50,962 bases of DNA from Bradyrhizobium cenepequi (GTDB lineage Bacteria > Pseudomonadota > Alphaproteobacteria > Rhizobiales > Xanthobacteraceae): positions 1-50,962 of the forward strand of contig NZ_JAGKJI010000046.1 of the NCBI RefSeq assembly GCF_020329485.1. The letters run 5' to 3'. Made by a program: the position numbers and the translations under genes. Under the pieces are notes generated by a model, which had not been told where the DNA came from, did not search any database, and worked only from the letters and a program-made list of their open reading frames with translations. Shown one piece after another: positions 8,051-17,888 of the stretch; the first letter of the stretch is position 1, and each line of letters begins with the position of its first letter.

Positions 8051-8935
8051 ATGCATTCACCTAAAGTGATTTTCGCACTGCTGGTTGCCGCGCTCGGCTC
8101 CGAGGCAGCTCTGGCGCAACCCGTCTTGGGGGCGCGGGGCGACGAGGGCGAGCCGAACCGGCGGCAGCAGTGGTTGGTGCCGTCGCCCGATCCCACGCGA
8201 CCTGCGCACGCTTTGCTGTTTCGCCCGGGCGCGGGGCCCTTTCCGCTAGCCTTGATCGCGCACGCCACGACTCAGAATGTGCTGCGTCGGGCGCAGATAC
8301 CGCAGCCCGAATACCGCGCGCTGGCCGGATTTATGGTTGCACGCGGCTTTGCCGTGGTGCCGGAACGGCTGGGCCACGGCGCGACAGGCGGAACATACCT
8401 GGAGCATCAGGGCGGCTGCGACGAGGCGGATTATTCACGCTCGGCGCGTGCCACTGCCGGGCAGATCAGGCTCGCGCTCGATTATCTTCGCGACCAGCCC
8501 TTCATCCTCAGGGATCACGCCGTCGTCATCGGCCATTCCGCTGGCGGCTGGGGTGCGCTGGCGCTCGCTGCCGAGAAGCCCAACGGCGTTCTGGCGATCA
8601 TCGCCTTTGCGCCGGGGCGCGGCGGCCGCGCCAATGATTTTCCGAACCAGGTCTGCGCGCCGCATACCTTGATGGCGGCCGAGTTCGGCCGAAGCGCGAA
8701 GGTGGCGGCGACATGGCTCGTTGCCGCCAATGACAGTTATTTTCCGCCCGCGCTGTCGCGGCAGCTTGCCGATGCCTTTCGCCAGCCCGGTGGGCGGGTG
8801 GATTTTCATGTCCTGCTGGCCTATGGCGGCGAGGGCCACTGGCTGCCCGAAAGCGCGAATGGCGTTAAGCTCGCCACGGCAGAAATCGATCGCGCGCTGA
8901 GAGCCCCGCGTGCCGCTGCGGCCAAAAAGCCATGA
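8051..8935 (+). CDS. Exported alpha/beta hydrolase (dienelactone hydrolase-like)
   Basis: A 294-residue serine hydrolase. Residues 1-22 form a signal peptide ending ALA-Q, so the enzyme should be periplasmic. The nucleophile elbow is GHSAGG with Ser163. A likely acid is Asp in VAANDSYFPP and the catalytic His is in GEGHWLPE near residue 263. The frame is open upstream to 7988, but ATG 8051 starts the signal peptide. It is the first gene of a four-gene operon: its TGA stop overlaps the next ATG (ATGA at 8932-8935), so translation is coupled to the DUF2269 membrane protein. The substrate is unknown; esterase or acyl-peptide activity are the obvious options. Confidence 0.85.
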   Translation: MHSPKVIFALLVAALGSEAALAQPVLGARGDEGEPNRRQQWLVPSPDPTRPAHALLFRPGAGPFPLALIAHATTQNVLRRAQIPQPEYRALAGFMVARGFAVVPERLGHGATGGTYLEHQGGCDEADYSRSARATAGQIRLALDYLRDQPFILRDHAVVIGHSAGGWGALALAAEKPNGVLAIIAFAPGRGGRANDFPNQVCAPHTLMAAEFGRSAKVAATWLVAANDSYFPPALSRQLADAFRQPGGRVDFHVLLAYGGEGHWLPESANGVKLATAEIDRALRAPRAAAAKKP

Positions 8936-9399
8936 CGCTCTATTTCCTCGTCAAATATCTACATGTGCTTGGCGCCATCGTCATCCTCGGCACCGGCACG
9001 GGCATCGCCTTCTTCATGCTGATGGCTCATCGCAGCGGTCATCCCGATTTCATCGCGCGCACGGGGTCAACCGTGGTGATCGCCGATGCGGCATTCACGC
9101 TGACGGCGGTGCTGTTGCAGCCGGTGACCGGCGGGCTGTTGATGCAGATGTCGTCGACCTCGCCTACCGAGGGCTGGCTGCTCGCCTCGCTCGCGCTCTA
9201 TGCAATCGCTGGAGCATTCTGGGTGCCCGTGGTCTTCATGCAGATCGAAATGCGCGACCTTGCGAACGTTGCGGCCGAGAAAGGCGAAAGCCTGCCGCCG
9301 CGCTATTTCGCGCTGTTCCGCCGCTGGTTTCTGTTCGGTATTCCTGGCTTCGGCTTAGTGATATCGATCCTCTGGCTGATGATCGCAAAACCGTTTTAG
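8932..9399 (+). CDS. DUF2269 family integral membrane protein
   Basis: A 155-residue protein with four hydrophobic helices, at about residues 5-27, 46-68, 78-100 and 130-152. The opening YFLVKYLHVLGAIVILGTG and the histidine in it are typical of DUF2269, a family of predicted four-helix membrane proteins of unknown function whose conserved His could bind haem or a quinone; that is inference. The start overlaps the stop of the hydrolase by four bases, and the SDR/DoxX gene begins seven bases after its end. The tight packing means the products are probably made together. Confidence 0.85.
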   Translation: MTLYFLVKYLHVLGAIVILGTGTGIAFFMLMAHRSGHPDFIARTGSTVVIADAAFTLTAVLLQPVTGGLLMQMSSTSPTEGWLLASLALYAIAGAFWVPVVFMQIEMRDLANVAAEKGESLPPRYFALFRRWFLFGIPGFGLVISILWLMIAKPF

Positions 9400-9406
9400 G
9401 GTCAGG

Positions 9407-10723
9407 ATGAGTGACTGCAAGATTCTCGTGCTCGGCGCGTCCGGACTGATCGGACGCGTCGTCACCGATGATTTGCGCGCACGAGGTTTTCCGACGATCG
9501 GGATCGCCCGTCGTTTCACACACTCGCAGAAGGCCAACGCGCTCGACCTGGAATTACCGATCATGGCGCTGGATGTGGCGGCGCTGGCGCGACTGCTGCG
9601 GGATCGCGAGGTCGACATTGTCGTCAATTGCCTCGGCGTGCTGCAGGACGGCCCGGGCAGCGATACCGGCGCGGTGCACCGTGATTTCGTCGCACGGCTA
9701 TTGGCCGGGATCCGCGACAGCGGCCGCGCGATGCGGCTGGTCCATATCTCGATTCCCGGCGTTGCCGAAGATGACCACACGTCGTTCAGCGTGACGAAGC
9801 GCGAGGCCGAGCGGTTGATCGCAGCCTCCGGCATTCCCCATGCGATCCTACGGCCGGGCTTCGTGGTGGCGCCGGCGGCCTATGGCGGCAGCGCGATGCT
9901 GCGCGCGCTGGCGGCGCTGCCGGTCGATGTGCCGGAGGAGGCTGCGACACTGTTTCAGCCGATAGCGGTGGAGGATATCGCCACGACCATCGCCTGGCTC
10001 GCCGAGCGCGCTATCGCCGATCCCGCGGCGAACGCCGTCAGCTGGGACCTGATGCAGCCGCAGCCGATCACACTCGGCGGCGTGATCAAGCAATTCCGCT
10101 TCTCCTTCGGCACCGCCGATACGCTGCGCCTGAGGCCGCCCGCATTCATGATCGATCTCGGTGCGAAGCTCGGCGATCTCGTGAGCCAGCTCGGCTGGGT
10201 GCCACCCTTGCGCTCCACGGCCATCGCCGAATTGCGTCGCGGCGTCACCGGTGATCCCAGAGGTTGGATGGCGGCAACGGGTATCGTGCCGAAGATGCTG
10301 GCGGAAGCAGTCGGCGGACGCTCCTCCACCATCCAGGACAAATGGTTCGCGCGGCTGTTCCTGATCAAAGCGCTGGTAATCGCAAGCCTGGCGTTGTTCT
10401 GGGTCGCGTCGGGCTTCATTGCGCTGTTCGTGTCCTACGATGCCGCGGCCGGCATCCTGAGCGCTCGCAATTTTCCGCCGGCGCTGGTCGGGCCATTTAC
10501 GGTGCTGACCAGCCTGATGGATATGAGCATCGGCGTGCTGATTGCTTTCCGCCGCACTGCCGCCTTCGGTCTGATTGCAGGCATCCTGGCCTCGCTCGGC
10601 TATATGATCGGTACTGCGATCCTGATGCCCGATCTCTGGATCGAGCCGCTCGGTGCGCTGGTGAAGACGGGGCCTGCGATCGTGCTGATGCTGGTCGCCC
10701 TGTTGACCCTGGATAACCGATGA
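9407..10723 (+). CDS. SDR-like NAD(P)-binding protein fused to DoxX-like membrane domain
   Basis: A 438-residue two-part protein. The N-terminal ~300 residues are an atypical/extended SDR, with the NAD(P) loop LVLGASGLIGRVV at residues ~7-19 and a YbjT/NmrA-like layout; the strict YxxxK pair is not evident. The C-terminal ~110 residues hold four hydrophobic helices of the DoxX-like type (from about residue 320 to the end). The fusion suggests reducing equivalents from NAD(P)H delivered at the membrane, but that is inference. Its TGA overlaps the ATG of the DCC thiol protein (ATGA at 10720-10723). DoxX family members work with thiosulfate or with superoxide/thiol stress systems in other bacteria. 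Confidence 0.85.
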   Translation: MSDCKILVLGASGLIGRVVTDDLRARGFPTIGIARRFTHSQKANALDLELPIMALDVAALARLLRDREVDIVVNCLGVLQDGPGSDTGAVHRDFVARLLAGIRDSGRAMRLVHISIPGVAEDDHTSFSVTKREAERLIAASGIPHAILRPGFVVAPAAYGGSAMLRALAALPVDVPEEAATLFQPIAVEDIATTIAWLAERAIADPAANAVSWDLMQPQPITLGGVIKQFRFSFGTADTLRLRPPAFMIDLGAKLGDLVSQLGWVPPLRSTAIAELRRGVTGDPRGWMAATGIVPKMLAEAVGGRSSTIQDKWFARLFLIKALVIASLALFWVASGFIALFVSYDAAAGILSARNFPPALVGPFTVLTSLMDMSIGVLIAFRRTAAFGLIAGILASLGYMIGTAILMPDLWIEPLGALVKTGPAIVLMLVALLTLDNR

Positions 10724-11127
10724 CCCACTGGCCCGACGATGACGTGATCCTCTATGACGGCGTCTGCGTCTTTTGCTCGCGCTGGGTCCGCTTCGTCGTC
10801 GCACGCGACACGGATCACCGCTTCCGCTTCACCCCGGTCCAATCGGACTACGGCACACGGCTGGCCCAGGCATTCGGCATCGATCCCGCCGACCCCGACA
10901 CCAACGCCGTCGTGCACGGCGACGTCGCGTATTTCAAATCCGATGCCGCGCTGACGGTGCTGAGCCACCTGCCGGGCTGGCGCTGGACGCGAGCGCTGTT
11001 CGCGGTGCCAAAGCCGCTGCGCGATGCCGTCTACAATCTCGTCGCCCGCAACCGCTACCGCATCTTCGGCAAATACGAGACCTGCTTTGTGCCGGATGCG
11101 GCGACGCGAGCGCGGGTGTTGGAGTGA
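10720..11127 (+). CDS. DCC family (DUF393) thiol-disulfide oxidoreductase-like protein
   Basis: A 135-residue protein of the DCC family, named for the Asp-x-x-Cys-x-x-Cys motif near the N-terminus: here LYDGVCVFCSRWVRF with Cys16 and Cys19. The family has a predicted thioredoxin-like fold and is annotated as thiol-disulfide oxidoreductase, but biochemical proof is scarce. It is the last gene of the hydrolase-DUF2269-SDR/DoxX-DCC operon, starting inside the stop of the gene before. A redox pair encoded directly after a NAD(P)-binding/DoxX membrane fusion suggests an electron-transfer chain. The convergent amine oxidase gene ends only 10 bases away. Confidence 0.9.
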   Translation: MTHWPDDDVILYDGVCVFCSRWVRFVVARDTDHRFRFTPVQSDYGTRLAQAFGIDPADPDTNAVVHGDVAYFKSDAALTVLSHLPGWRWTRALFAVPKPLRDAVYNLVARNRYRIFGKYETCFVPDAATRARVLE

Positions 11128-11137
11128 CGGGGAGCGA

Positions 11138-12382
11138 CTACCGCGTCGCCAGCGACGCCAGCACTTCCTTCGCCGCGCGCTCGCCTGAGTCCCGCGCCCC
11201 ATGCGCGGTGGAGAAGAAGTTCGGCGAGGTCGCTTCACCGGCGAAGAACAGCCGTCCATCGACGGGCGCGGCCAGCGCGGCGCGTTTCCCGGCATGGCCG
11301 GGGAGTGCGTGCGAATAGGCGCCGCGGGCGAACGGATCGTGCGCCCAGCGGGATTCCCTGAGCGGCTTCAGTTTGCGGCGGATGTCGTTGCCGAGGAAGC
11401 CTGCGATCTCGTCGATGCTATGCGCGGCAAAGGCGCCGTCGCCGGCATCTTCCAGCTCTTTTGCAAACCGGCCGCCGAAAAACCCTTCGATGCAGGGCTG
11501 GCCGAACGGGCGGATGTGATAGGTGCCCATCTCGGTGCGCATGGTGGCGCCGCGCAGGTTGCCTTCCTTCGGAAAAGCTTCCGCATCTGCAAGCGCGAGC
11601 GTCACCTTGTCGTCGACGCCAAGCGGCAGTCCCCGCGCGGCGTCGATCTTTGCCGGCAAGGCCGGCGAAAAGCGGATCGCTTCGTCCGCGATCAAATTGG
11701 TCGGCACGGTCACGATCACGCGGTCGGCCGCAAGCGTGCCCAGCGACGTTTCAAGACGCAGGCGCTTGCCGGAATGGTCGATCAGCGTGACATTGCAATT
11801 GAGAACGACGGGACATGAGGCGCCATAAGCGGCGATCAGCGCGCCATAGCCGCGCCGCACACGCCAATTGATGTCGGTGTCCTCGTAAGCCTCCATGTCC
11901 AGGATCGAAACCTGGTCGAGCTCGCAGCCGTTCACGTAGGTCGAGATCGCATCGATCATCGGGTTCCAGCGATTGCCCGGCTCGAGATAACGGTTGGCAG
12001 GCGCATCCTCGCCGTTCTGTGCGGCCTCCCAGGTACGCTCGTAGAATTCATCGAGCGAACGGATGAAGTCGTCGCGATCGGCTTGCGGGAATGCCTTGCC
12101 ATAGGCGCGCTCGCGCCAGGGCGGCAAAGTCTTGTCGATCTCGAAATTCAGTTGTCCGGCGATGGCGACGAAACTGTTCTCATCCGCCGAATGCAGCCAG
12201 CCGCAGCCGACGTCGAACAGAACATCGGGCGCCGCCTGCACCGTATGCGCCCTCCCGCCGAGGCGATCGCGCACTTCCAGCACGATCGTGGAAAGGCCGG
12301 AATCTTTCAGCGCGTTGGCCGCGCCAAGACCGGCTGCACCTGCGCCGATGATGGCGACGTCAACTGAGGAGGGGAGGGACAT
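11138..12382 (-). CDS. Flavin-containing monoamine oxidase family protein (FAD-dependent)
   Basis: A 414-residue FAD-dependent amine oxidase-like enzyme. The dinucleotide fold is at residues ~8-37 (IIGAGAAGLGAANAL, then ELRD-like VRDRLGGRAHT). The C-terminal FAD-closing motif RLFFAGEATSPNFFSTAHGA matches the FAGE-T-x...HGA pattern of monoamine/polyamine oxidases. Such enzymes oxidise primary or secondary amines to imines, with hydrogen peroxide as by-product. No signal peptide is seen. It has its own transcript on the minus strand; upstream of it lies a palindromic repeat and then typA. The actual amine cannot be deduced. Confidence 0.88.
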   Translation of the reverse strand: MSLPSSVDVAIIGAGAAGLGAANALKDSGLSTIVLEVRDRLGGRAHTVQAAPDVLFDVGCGWLHSADENSFVAIAGQLNFEIDKTLPPWRERAYGKAFPQADRDDFIRSLDEFYERTWEAAQNGEDAPANRYLEPGNRWNPMIDAISTYVNGCELDQVSILDMEAYEDTDINWRVRRGYGALIAAYGASCPVVLNCNVTLIDHSGKRLRLETSLGTLAADRVIVTVPTNLIADEAIRFSPALPAKIDAARGLPLGVDDKVTLALADAEAFPKEGNLRGATMRTEMGTYHIRPFGQPCIEGFFGGRFAKELEDAGDGAFAAHSIDEIAGFLGNDIRRKLKPLRESRWAHDPFARGAYSHALPGHAGKRAALAAPVDGRLFFAGEATSPNFFSTAHGARDSGERAAKEVLASLATR

Positions 12383-12388
12383 TAGCTA

Positions 12389-12479
12389 GCGAATAGTGAG
12401 TGGTGAATGGCGAATAGCGTATAGGAAACACAGCTGGAGGCCAAACATCCCTATTCGCTACTCCCCATTCGCTATTCGC
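12389..12479. repeat. Intergenic inverted repeat, family E (GCGAATAG arms)
   Basis: Imperfect inverted repeat between typA and the amine oxidase gene, both on the minus strand. The arms read GCGAATAGTGAG...GAATGGCGAATAG on the left and CTATTCGCTACTCC...ATTCGCTATTCGC on the right, so each arm itself contains two copies of GCGAATAG. It would form a long hairpin in RNA and may end the typA message. No coding potential. Confidence 0.65.
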
Positions 12480-12483
12480 ACGT

Positions 12484-14310
<1,827 letters not shown>

Positions 14311-14454
14311 GGCTCTGCTTTTCGGTCATGCACGGGTCTTGAGCGATCTCGCCGGAAAGCCGGGATCGATCTTTGGCAACTGCGACCCCTCCGGGTCCGG
14401 ATCACACTCAAGCCTTTTGAAATCTCGCGGGGCGCGGTTCGCCTCAAAAAGCAA

Positions 14455-14476
14455 GCCCGGCCAAAGAGGACCGGGC
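14455..14476 (-). terminator. Terminator-like hairpin between crp-type gene and typA
   Basis: On the minus strand, the arms GCCCGG and CCGGGC (10-base loop) are followed by TTGCTTTTTG, the shape of an intrinsic terminator. It lies about 130 bases past the stop of the Crp/Fnr gene and 145 bases before typA, so it could end the former or act as an attenuator in the typA leader. A second hairpin, CGGGCCG-TTTTT-CGGCCCG at 14545-14563, lies closer to the crp-type stop but has no T-tract after it. Confidence 0.45.
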
Positions 14477-14608
14477 AAAGCTTACGCGTTTGCGCCGCAA
14501 TATAGTCAGAAATGGCCAAAAAACAATGCGTTGTTTGCCGGGTGCGGGCCGTTTTTCGGCCCGGCGGGACATTCTGGCGACCGCTAATTCCACCCGGAAA
14601 TGACGGCT

Positions 14609-15370
14609 TTAGCCGACTTCCTTTTCCTCGCTCGGATAGACCCCGCGCAGCACCTCCTCAAAGTGGTCCTTGACTGCCTCGTTGCACAGGCAAGAGCGCA
14701 GGCGTAGCCCATCGAGGTTGCGCACCAGGATCGAGCCGCGGCGCGTCTCCAGCACGTGCTCCGCCTTAAAGGATTGGATCACGCGGCTGGCATAGCTGCG
14801 GCCGACTCCAAGCAGGGTGGCGAGCTGCTCATGCGTGAGCGGCACGGCGCCGTCGCCATTGGTGCGCTCCATGGCCGAGATGATCCATTTGGCGGTGCGC
14901 TGCTCGATCGAGTGGATCGCGTTACAGGCGGTCGACTGGAAGATCTGCGCCAGCATGCAGTCGGCATAACGCGCGAAGATGTTGCGGATCGAGGGCGACT
15001 TCAACTTGGCCGCTTCCAGCCTGCCGACCTGCAGCCGCACGAATGGGCCGCCGAACTTGACGACGATGCGGGTGTAGGCGGGAAGATATCCCTGGCTGAC
15101 GATGCCGCCGACGGCGCCTTCGCGGCCGACCAGGATGGTCTCGACATCGCGGCCGTCCTCGTTGGTCACGAGGTAGGAGACCAGGCTGGGTCCACAGGGA
15201 AAATAGACGGTCTCGACACTGTCGCCCGGACTGTAAAGCAGATCATTGGCGTTGGCTTCGGCGCGCGCCAGGTGCGGTGCGATCAACACATAGTCGGCGT
15301 CGCTCAGCCGGCGCAACAGGTTGTTGAGAGGCCGCTCAATCCCGCCCGGCTGGCCGCGTCGTTGAAGCAT
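14609..15370 (-). CDS. Crp/Fnr family transcriptional regulator
   Basis: A 253-residue regulator. Residues ~20-140 form the cyclic-nucleotide-binding-type beta barrel (LLYSPGDSVETVYFPCGP, then ETILVGREGAVGG). The C-terminal part, ~175-215, is a winged helix-turn-helix (LTHEQLATLLGVGRSYASRVIQSF). The four N-terminal cysteines of oxygen-sensing Fnr are absent and the glycine/arginine/threonine signature for cAMP is not clear, so the signal is unknown. The extended C-terminal tail with several Cys and acidic residues is unusual for the family. It is divergent from the single-domain response regulator gene; the two share a ~200-base promoter region. Confidence 0.88.
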   Translation of the reverse strand: MLQRRGQPGGIERPLNNLLRRLSDADYVLIAPHLARAEANANDLLYSPGDSVETVYFPCGPSLVSYLVTNEDGRDVETILVGREGAVGGIVSQGYLPAYTRIVVKFGGPFVRLQVGRLEAAKLKSPSIRNIFARYADCMLAQIFQSTACNAIHSIEQRTAKWIISAMERTNGDGAVPLTHEQLATLLGVGRSYASRVIQSFKAEHVLETRRGSILVRNLDGLRLRSCLCNEAVKDHFEEVLRGVYPSEEKEVG

Positions 15371-15572
15371 CAGGCCTCCCCCTGTCCAACCGCGACGATA
15401 GTGGACCTGTTCCCGCCTTTATGTCCACAAGTGAACAGACGCCCGAACTGCGGTGTGGTGGTTTTGATGCAGGAACCGCCGGTGTGCTCGGACGAGGCGC
15501 CGGCAGCGTGCCGATGGCCGGCTCGTCGCCGGCGACCAGATCAAATCCTCCAAGACAGGACGCGGCGCGCAC

Positions 15573-15944
15573 ATGAAATCCGCCTTCTTCGACGGCATGC
15601 CCTCCGACGTGTTGATCGTCGAGGATGACCCGATCATCGCGATCGACTTCGAGGACACGATCTTCGGCTTCGGGGTGAAGACGGTGCGGACAGCGACCAG
15701 CGTGGCGGGAGCACTTCAGATCATCGCCCATCGCCGGCCCGACTTCGCGCTGTTGGATGTGGTGCTGGCGCGCGAGAACACCTTTGCGTTGGCCGAAAAG
15801 CTCGACGCGCTGCAAATCCCCTACGTTTTCGTCACCGGCTATGGCGCCGATGTGCAGCTTCCCGCCACGCTCGCCGACAAGCCGCGCCTGGTCAAGCCAT
15901 GCTCGAGCGAGGAGCTGGAGGCGGCGCTGCGAAGGCGAGTTTAG
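15573..15944 (+). CDS. Single-domain response regulator (receiver domain only)
   Basis: A 123-residue CheY-like receiver with no output domain. All key residues are present: acidic pocket Glu17-Asp18-Asp19 (VLIVEDDP), phospho-acceptor Asp62 (LLDVVL), Thr88 (VFVTGY) and Lys108 (LVKPC). It should therefore be phosphorylated and act through protein contacts. ATG 15573 is used; ATG 15597 would remove eight residues and still keep the whole domain. No histidine kinase is adjacent; the only kinase in the window is the hybrid at 37958-40105, which carries its own receiver. It is divergent from the Crp/Fnr regulator. Confidence 0.9.
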   Translation: MKSAFFDGMPSDVLIVEDDPIIAIDFEDTIFGFGVKTVRTATSVAGALQIIAHRRPDFALLDVVLARENTFALAEKLDALQIPYVFVTGYGADVQLPATLADKPRLVKPCSSEELEAALRRRV

Positions 15945-15949
15945 ATCCG

Positions 15950-16034
15950 CAGTCCGGGTGGAACGCAGCGCAATCCGGGCCCTGGATTCGTGGAGTGACC
16001 GTCCCGGATTCCGCTTTTGCTCCATCCGGGCTAC
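15950..16034. repeat. Intergenic palindromic repeat, family C (TCCGGG arms)
   Basis: Imperfect inverted repeat lying exactly between the convergent response-regulator and phoD genes. The left arm contains GTCCGGGTGGAACGCAGCG and AATCCGGG; the right arm contains CCCGGATTCCGC, TTTGCTCCATCCGGG and CTAC. This is the GTAGCCCGGATGGAGC-type element I recall as frequent in Bradyrhizobium genomes. It can fold into one long stem and probably acts as a bidirectional end of transcription. Confidence 0.65.
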
Positions 16035-16045
16035 GGGCAATCTTC

Positions 16046-17593
16046 CTACACCGGCTTCGGGTCGAGCGTGGTCGACCACAGCTCAGTGTCGGCGCGGTCG
16101 CGCAAGGTCACCGTCATCTGCCCGGTCGCGCCATCGATCTTGACGTGGCCGAAGAACTGCATGCCGGCCGACGGCGGCAGGTTCTGCTTGTCGGCGCCAG
16201 GCGCCTTGATGAACTTCACCTCGGGGCCAAACGTGTTGTCGAGTTCGTTAGGGCCGAATGTGCCGGCATGCAGCGGACCGGAGACGAACTCCCAGAACGG
16301 GTCGAAGTCCTGGAACTGCGCCTTGTTCGGATTGTAGTAGTGCGCGGCGGCGTAGTGCACGTCCGCCGTCAGCCACACGGTGTTGACGATCCCGGCGGTC
16401 TTGATGAAGCGCAGGATCTCGGCGATCTCGAGCTCGCGGCCGCGCGGCGAGCCGTCACCCTGCGCGAACGCTTCGGAGCCCTTCTTGTTGGTCGCATCGT
16501 CATAAACGATGATGCTGAGCGGCATGTCGGAGGCGATCACCTTCCAGGTGGCGCGCGAATTGAGCAGGGCGCGCTTCAGCCAGGCGAGCTGATCCGGGCC
16601 GAGGAAATAGGCATCGGGGCCGTAGCTGGTCTGCTGGTTCGCTCCGTTGGGTCCGCGATAGCTGCGCTCATCCAGCATGAACACATCGAGATGCGGTCCG
16701 TAGCTGAGCGTGCGATAGACACGGCCCGGCTCTACGATGCTTTCCCGCATCGGATATATCTCGTGGAAAGCGCGCGCCGCGCGCGCCGCCAGCACGTTGA
16801 CGTCGCGCTCCTTGTAGGCGGCAGGAAGTTGTTTCGACAGCGACCAGTTGTTGGTGACCTCATGGTCGTCCCACTGCACGAAGATCGGCACCTCCGCATT
16901 GAAGGCGCGCACGTGCTCGTCGAGCAGGTTGTACTTGTGCGCTGCGCGGTACTCGTCGAGCGTCTCCGCGACCTTGGCCTTCTCGGGAATGGTGACGTTC
17001 TTCCAGAGCTTGCCGTCGGCGAGCTTCACCTCGGACGGAATGACGCCGTCGGCATAGATGGTGTCGCCTGAGTGCAGGAAGAAATCCGGCTTGTACTTGC
17101 GCATGGTGGCGAAGGTGAACATGCCGCCATCATCGGGATTGATGCCCCAGCCCTGGCCGGCGACGTCGCCACCCCAGACGAAGCTGATATCGCGTCGGTC
17201 GGCCGGCGCGGTGCGGAAACGGCCGACCGCGGGTTCGCCGATGACGTTGACATGGGCGAGGTCGCGGAAGCGGACGCGGTAGAAGATGTCCTGGCCCGAG
17301 GGCAGGTTTTCCAGCAGCATCTTGGCGGTGAAATCGCTTTCGGGCAGGGCCGCGATTGGCGGCAGCGCGCGCGCGTCCTTGAAGGATTCGGTGGTGGCGA
17401 CCTCGACTAGCATCTGCGACGGCCGGTCGGCGCGCGCCCAGACCACGCCGCTGTCAAGGCCGACATCGCCGGACTGCACGCCATGGCTGACCGCCGGTCG
17501 GTCGGCGGCGCGGGAAAGATGGGGCATCGCGATGACGCCGGCGCCAGCTGCGGCTGAAGAGAGGAATTTTCGGCGGGAAATCCTGAACGTCAT
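16046..17593 (-). CDS. phoD: Alkaline phosphatase D family protein (PhoD)
   Basis: A 515-residue phosphodiesterase/phosphomonoesterase of the PhoD family, which frees phosphate from organic esters outside the cytoplasmic membrane using calcium and iron. The N-terminus SRRKFLSSAAAGAGVIAMPHL is described by its twin-arginine motif followed by a hydrophobic stretch, so export is by the Tat path. Metal-site motifs are visible: HSGDTIYADG (Asp), QWDDHEVTNNW (DDH), and LTADVHYAAAHYY (D-x-H). The N-terminal fibronectin-like part (VSHGVQSGDVGLDSGVVWAR) is also typical. A TAXI-protein gene lies upstream on the same strand, about 295 bases away with a repeat in between. Confidence 0.93.
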   Translation of the reverse strand: MTFRISRRKFLSSAAAGAGVIAMPHLSRAADRPAVSHGVQSGDVGLDSGVVWARADRPSQMLVEVATTESFKDARALPPIAALPESDFTAKMLLENLPSGQDIFYRVRFRDLAHVNVIGEPAVGRFRTAPADRRDISFVWGGDVAGQGWGINPDDGGMFTFATMRKYKPDFFLHSGDTIYADGVIPSEVKLADGKLWKNVTIPEKAKVAETLDEYRAAHKYNLLDEHVRAFNAEVPIFVQWDDHEVTNNWSLSKQLPAAYKERDVNVLAARAARAFHEIYPMRESIVEPGRVYRTLSYGPHLDVFMLDERSYRGPNGANQQTSYGPDAYFLGPDQLAWLKRALLNSRATWKVIASDMPLSIIVYDDATNKKGSEAFAQGDGSPRGRELEIAEILRFIKTAGIVNTVWLTADVHYAAAHYYNPNKAQFQDFDPFWEFVSGPLHAGTFGPNELDNTFGPEVKFIKAPGADKQNLPPSAGMQFFGHVKIDGATGQMTVTLRDRADTELWSTTLDPKPV

Positions 17594-17684
17594 TGCGAGC
17601 CTCCGTCGGTCCGGCGCGGCGATGCGCCGAAATGTCGCAACAGACCTAGAAGGATTCTATGACGAAGCGATTACGGCCTTAGCC

Positions 17685-17823
17685 GTCATTCCGGGGCACG
17701 CCAACGGGTCCGCGCAAGGCGCGGCCCGATGACAGGCTCCGCGTGAACCCGGAATCCATTCATCCACGTCGTTTGCGGCCCGATGGATTCCGGGCCTGCG
17801 CCTTCGGCGCATCCCGGAATGAC
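17685..17823. repeat. Intergenic palindromic repeat, family B copy 2
   Basis: Same outer arms as the element at 4917-5016 (GTCATTCCGGGG at the left, CCCGGAATGAC at the right) with a longer and more divergent centre. The inner arms are ACCCGGAATCCAT and ATGGATTCCGGG. It lies in the 295-base stretch between the TAXI-protein stop and the phoD start, so it can block read-through into phoD. No other feature was seen in that stretch apart from a short GGGGGAGGTGAAGCGA-type sequence at ~17853-17868, echoed at ~48109-48122. Confidence 0.7.
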
Positions 17824-17888
17824 GGAAGAGATGCAGCGTGCCCCGCAATCGGGGGAGGTGAAGCGAACCCGATCGCACCGCGCCGCAG

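Noticed and set aside
17724..17742. CTGTCAT on the minus strand upstream of phoD as a PHO box
   Set aside because: The second heptamer is absent and the sequence belongs to the family B repeat.
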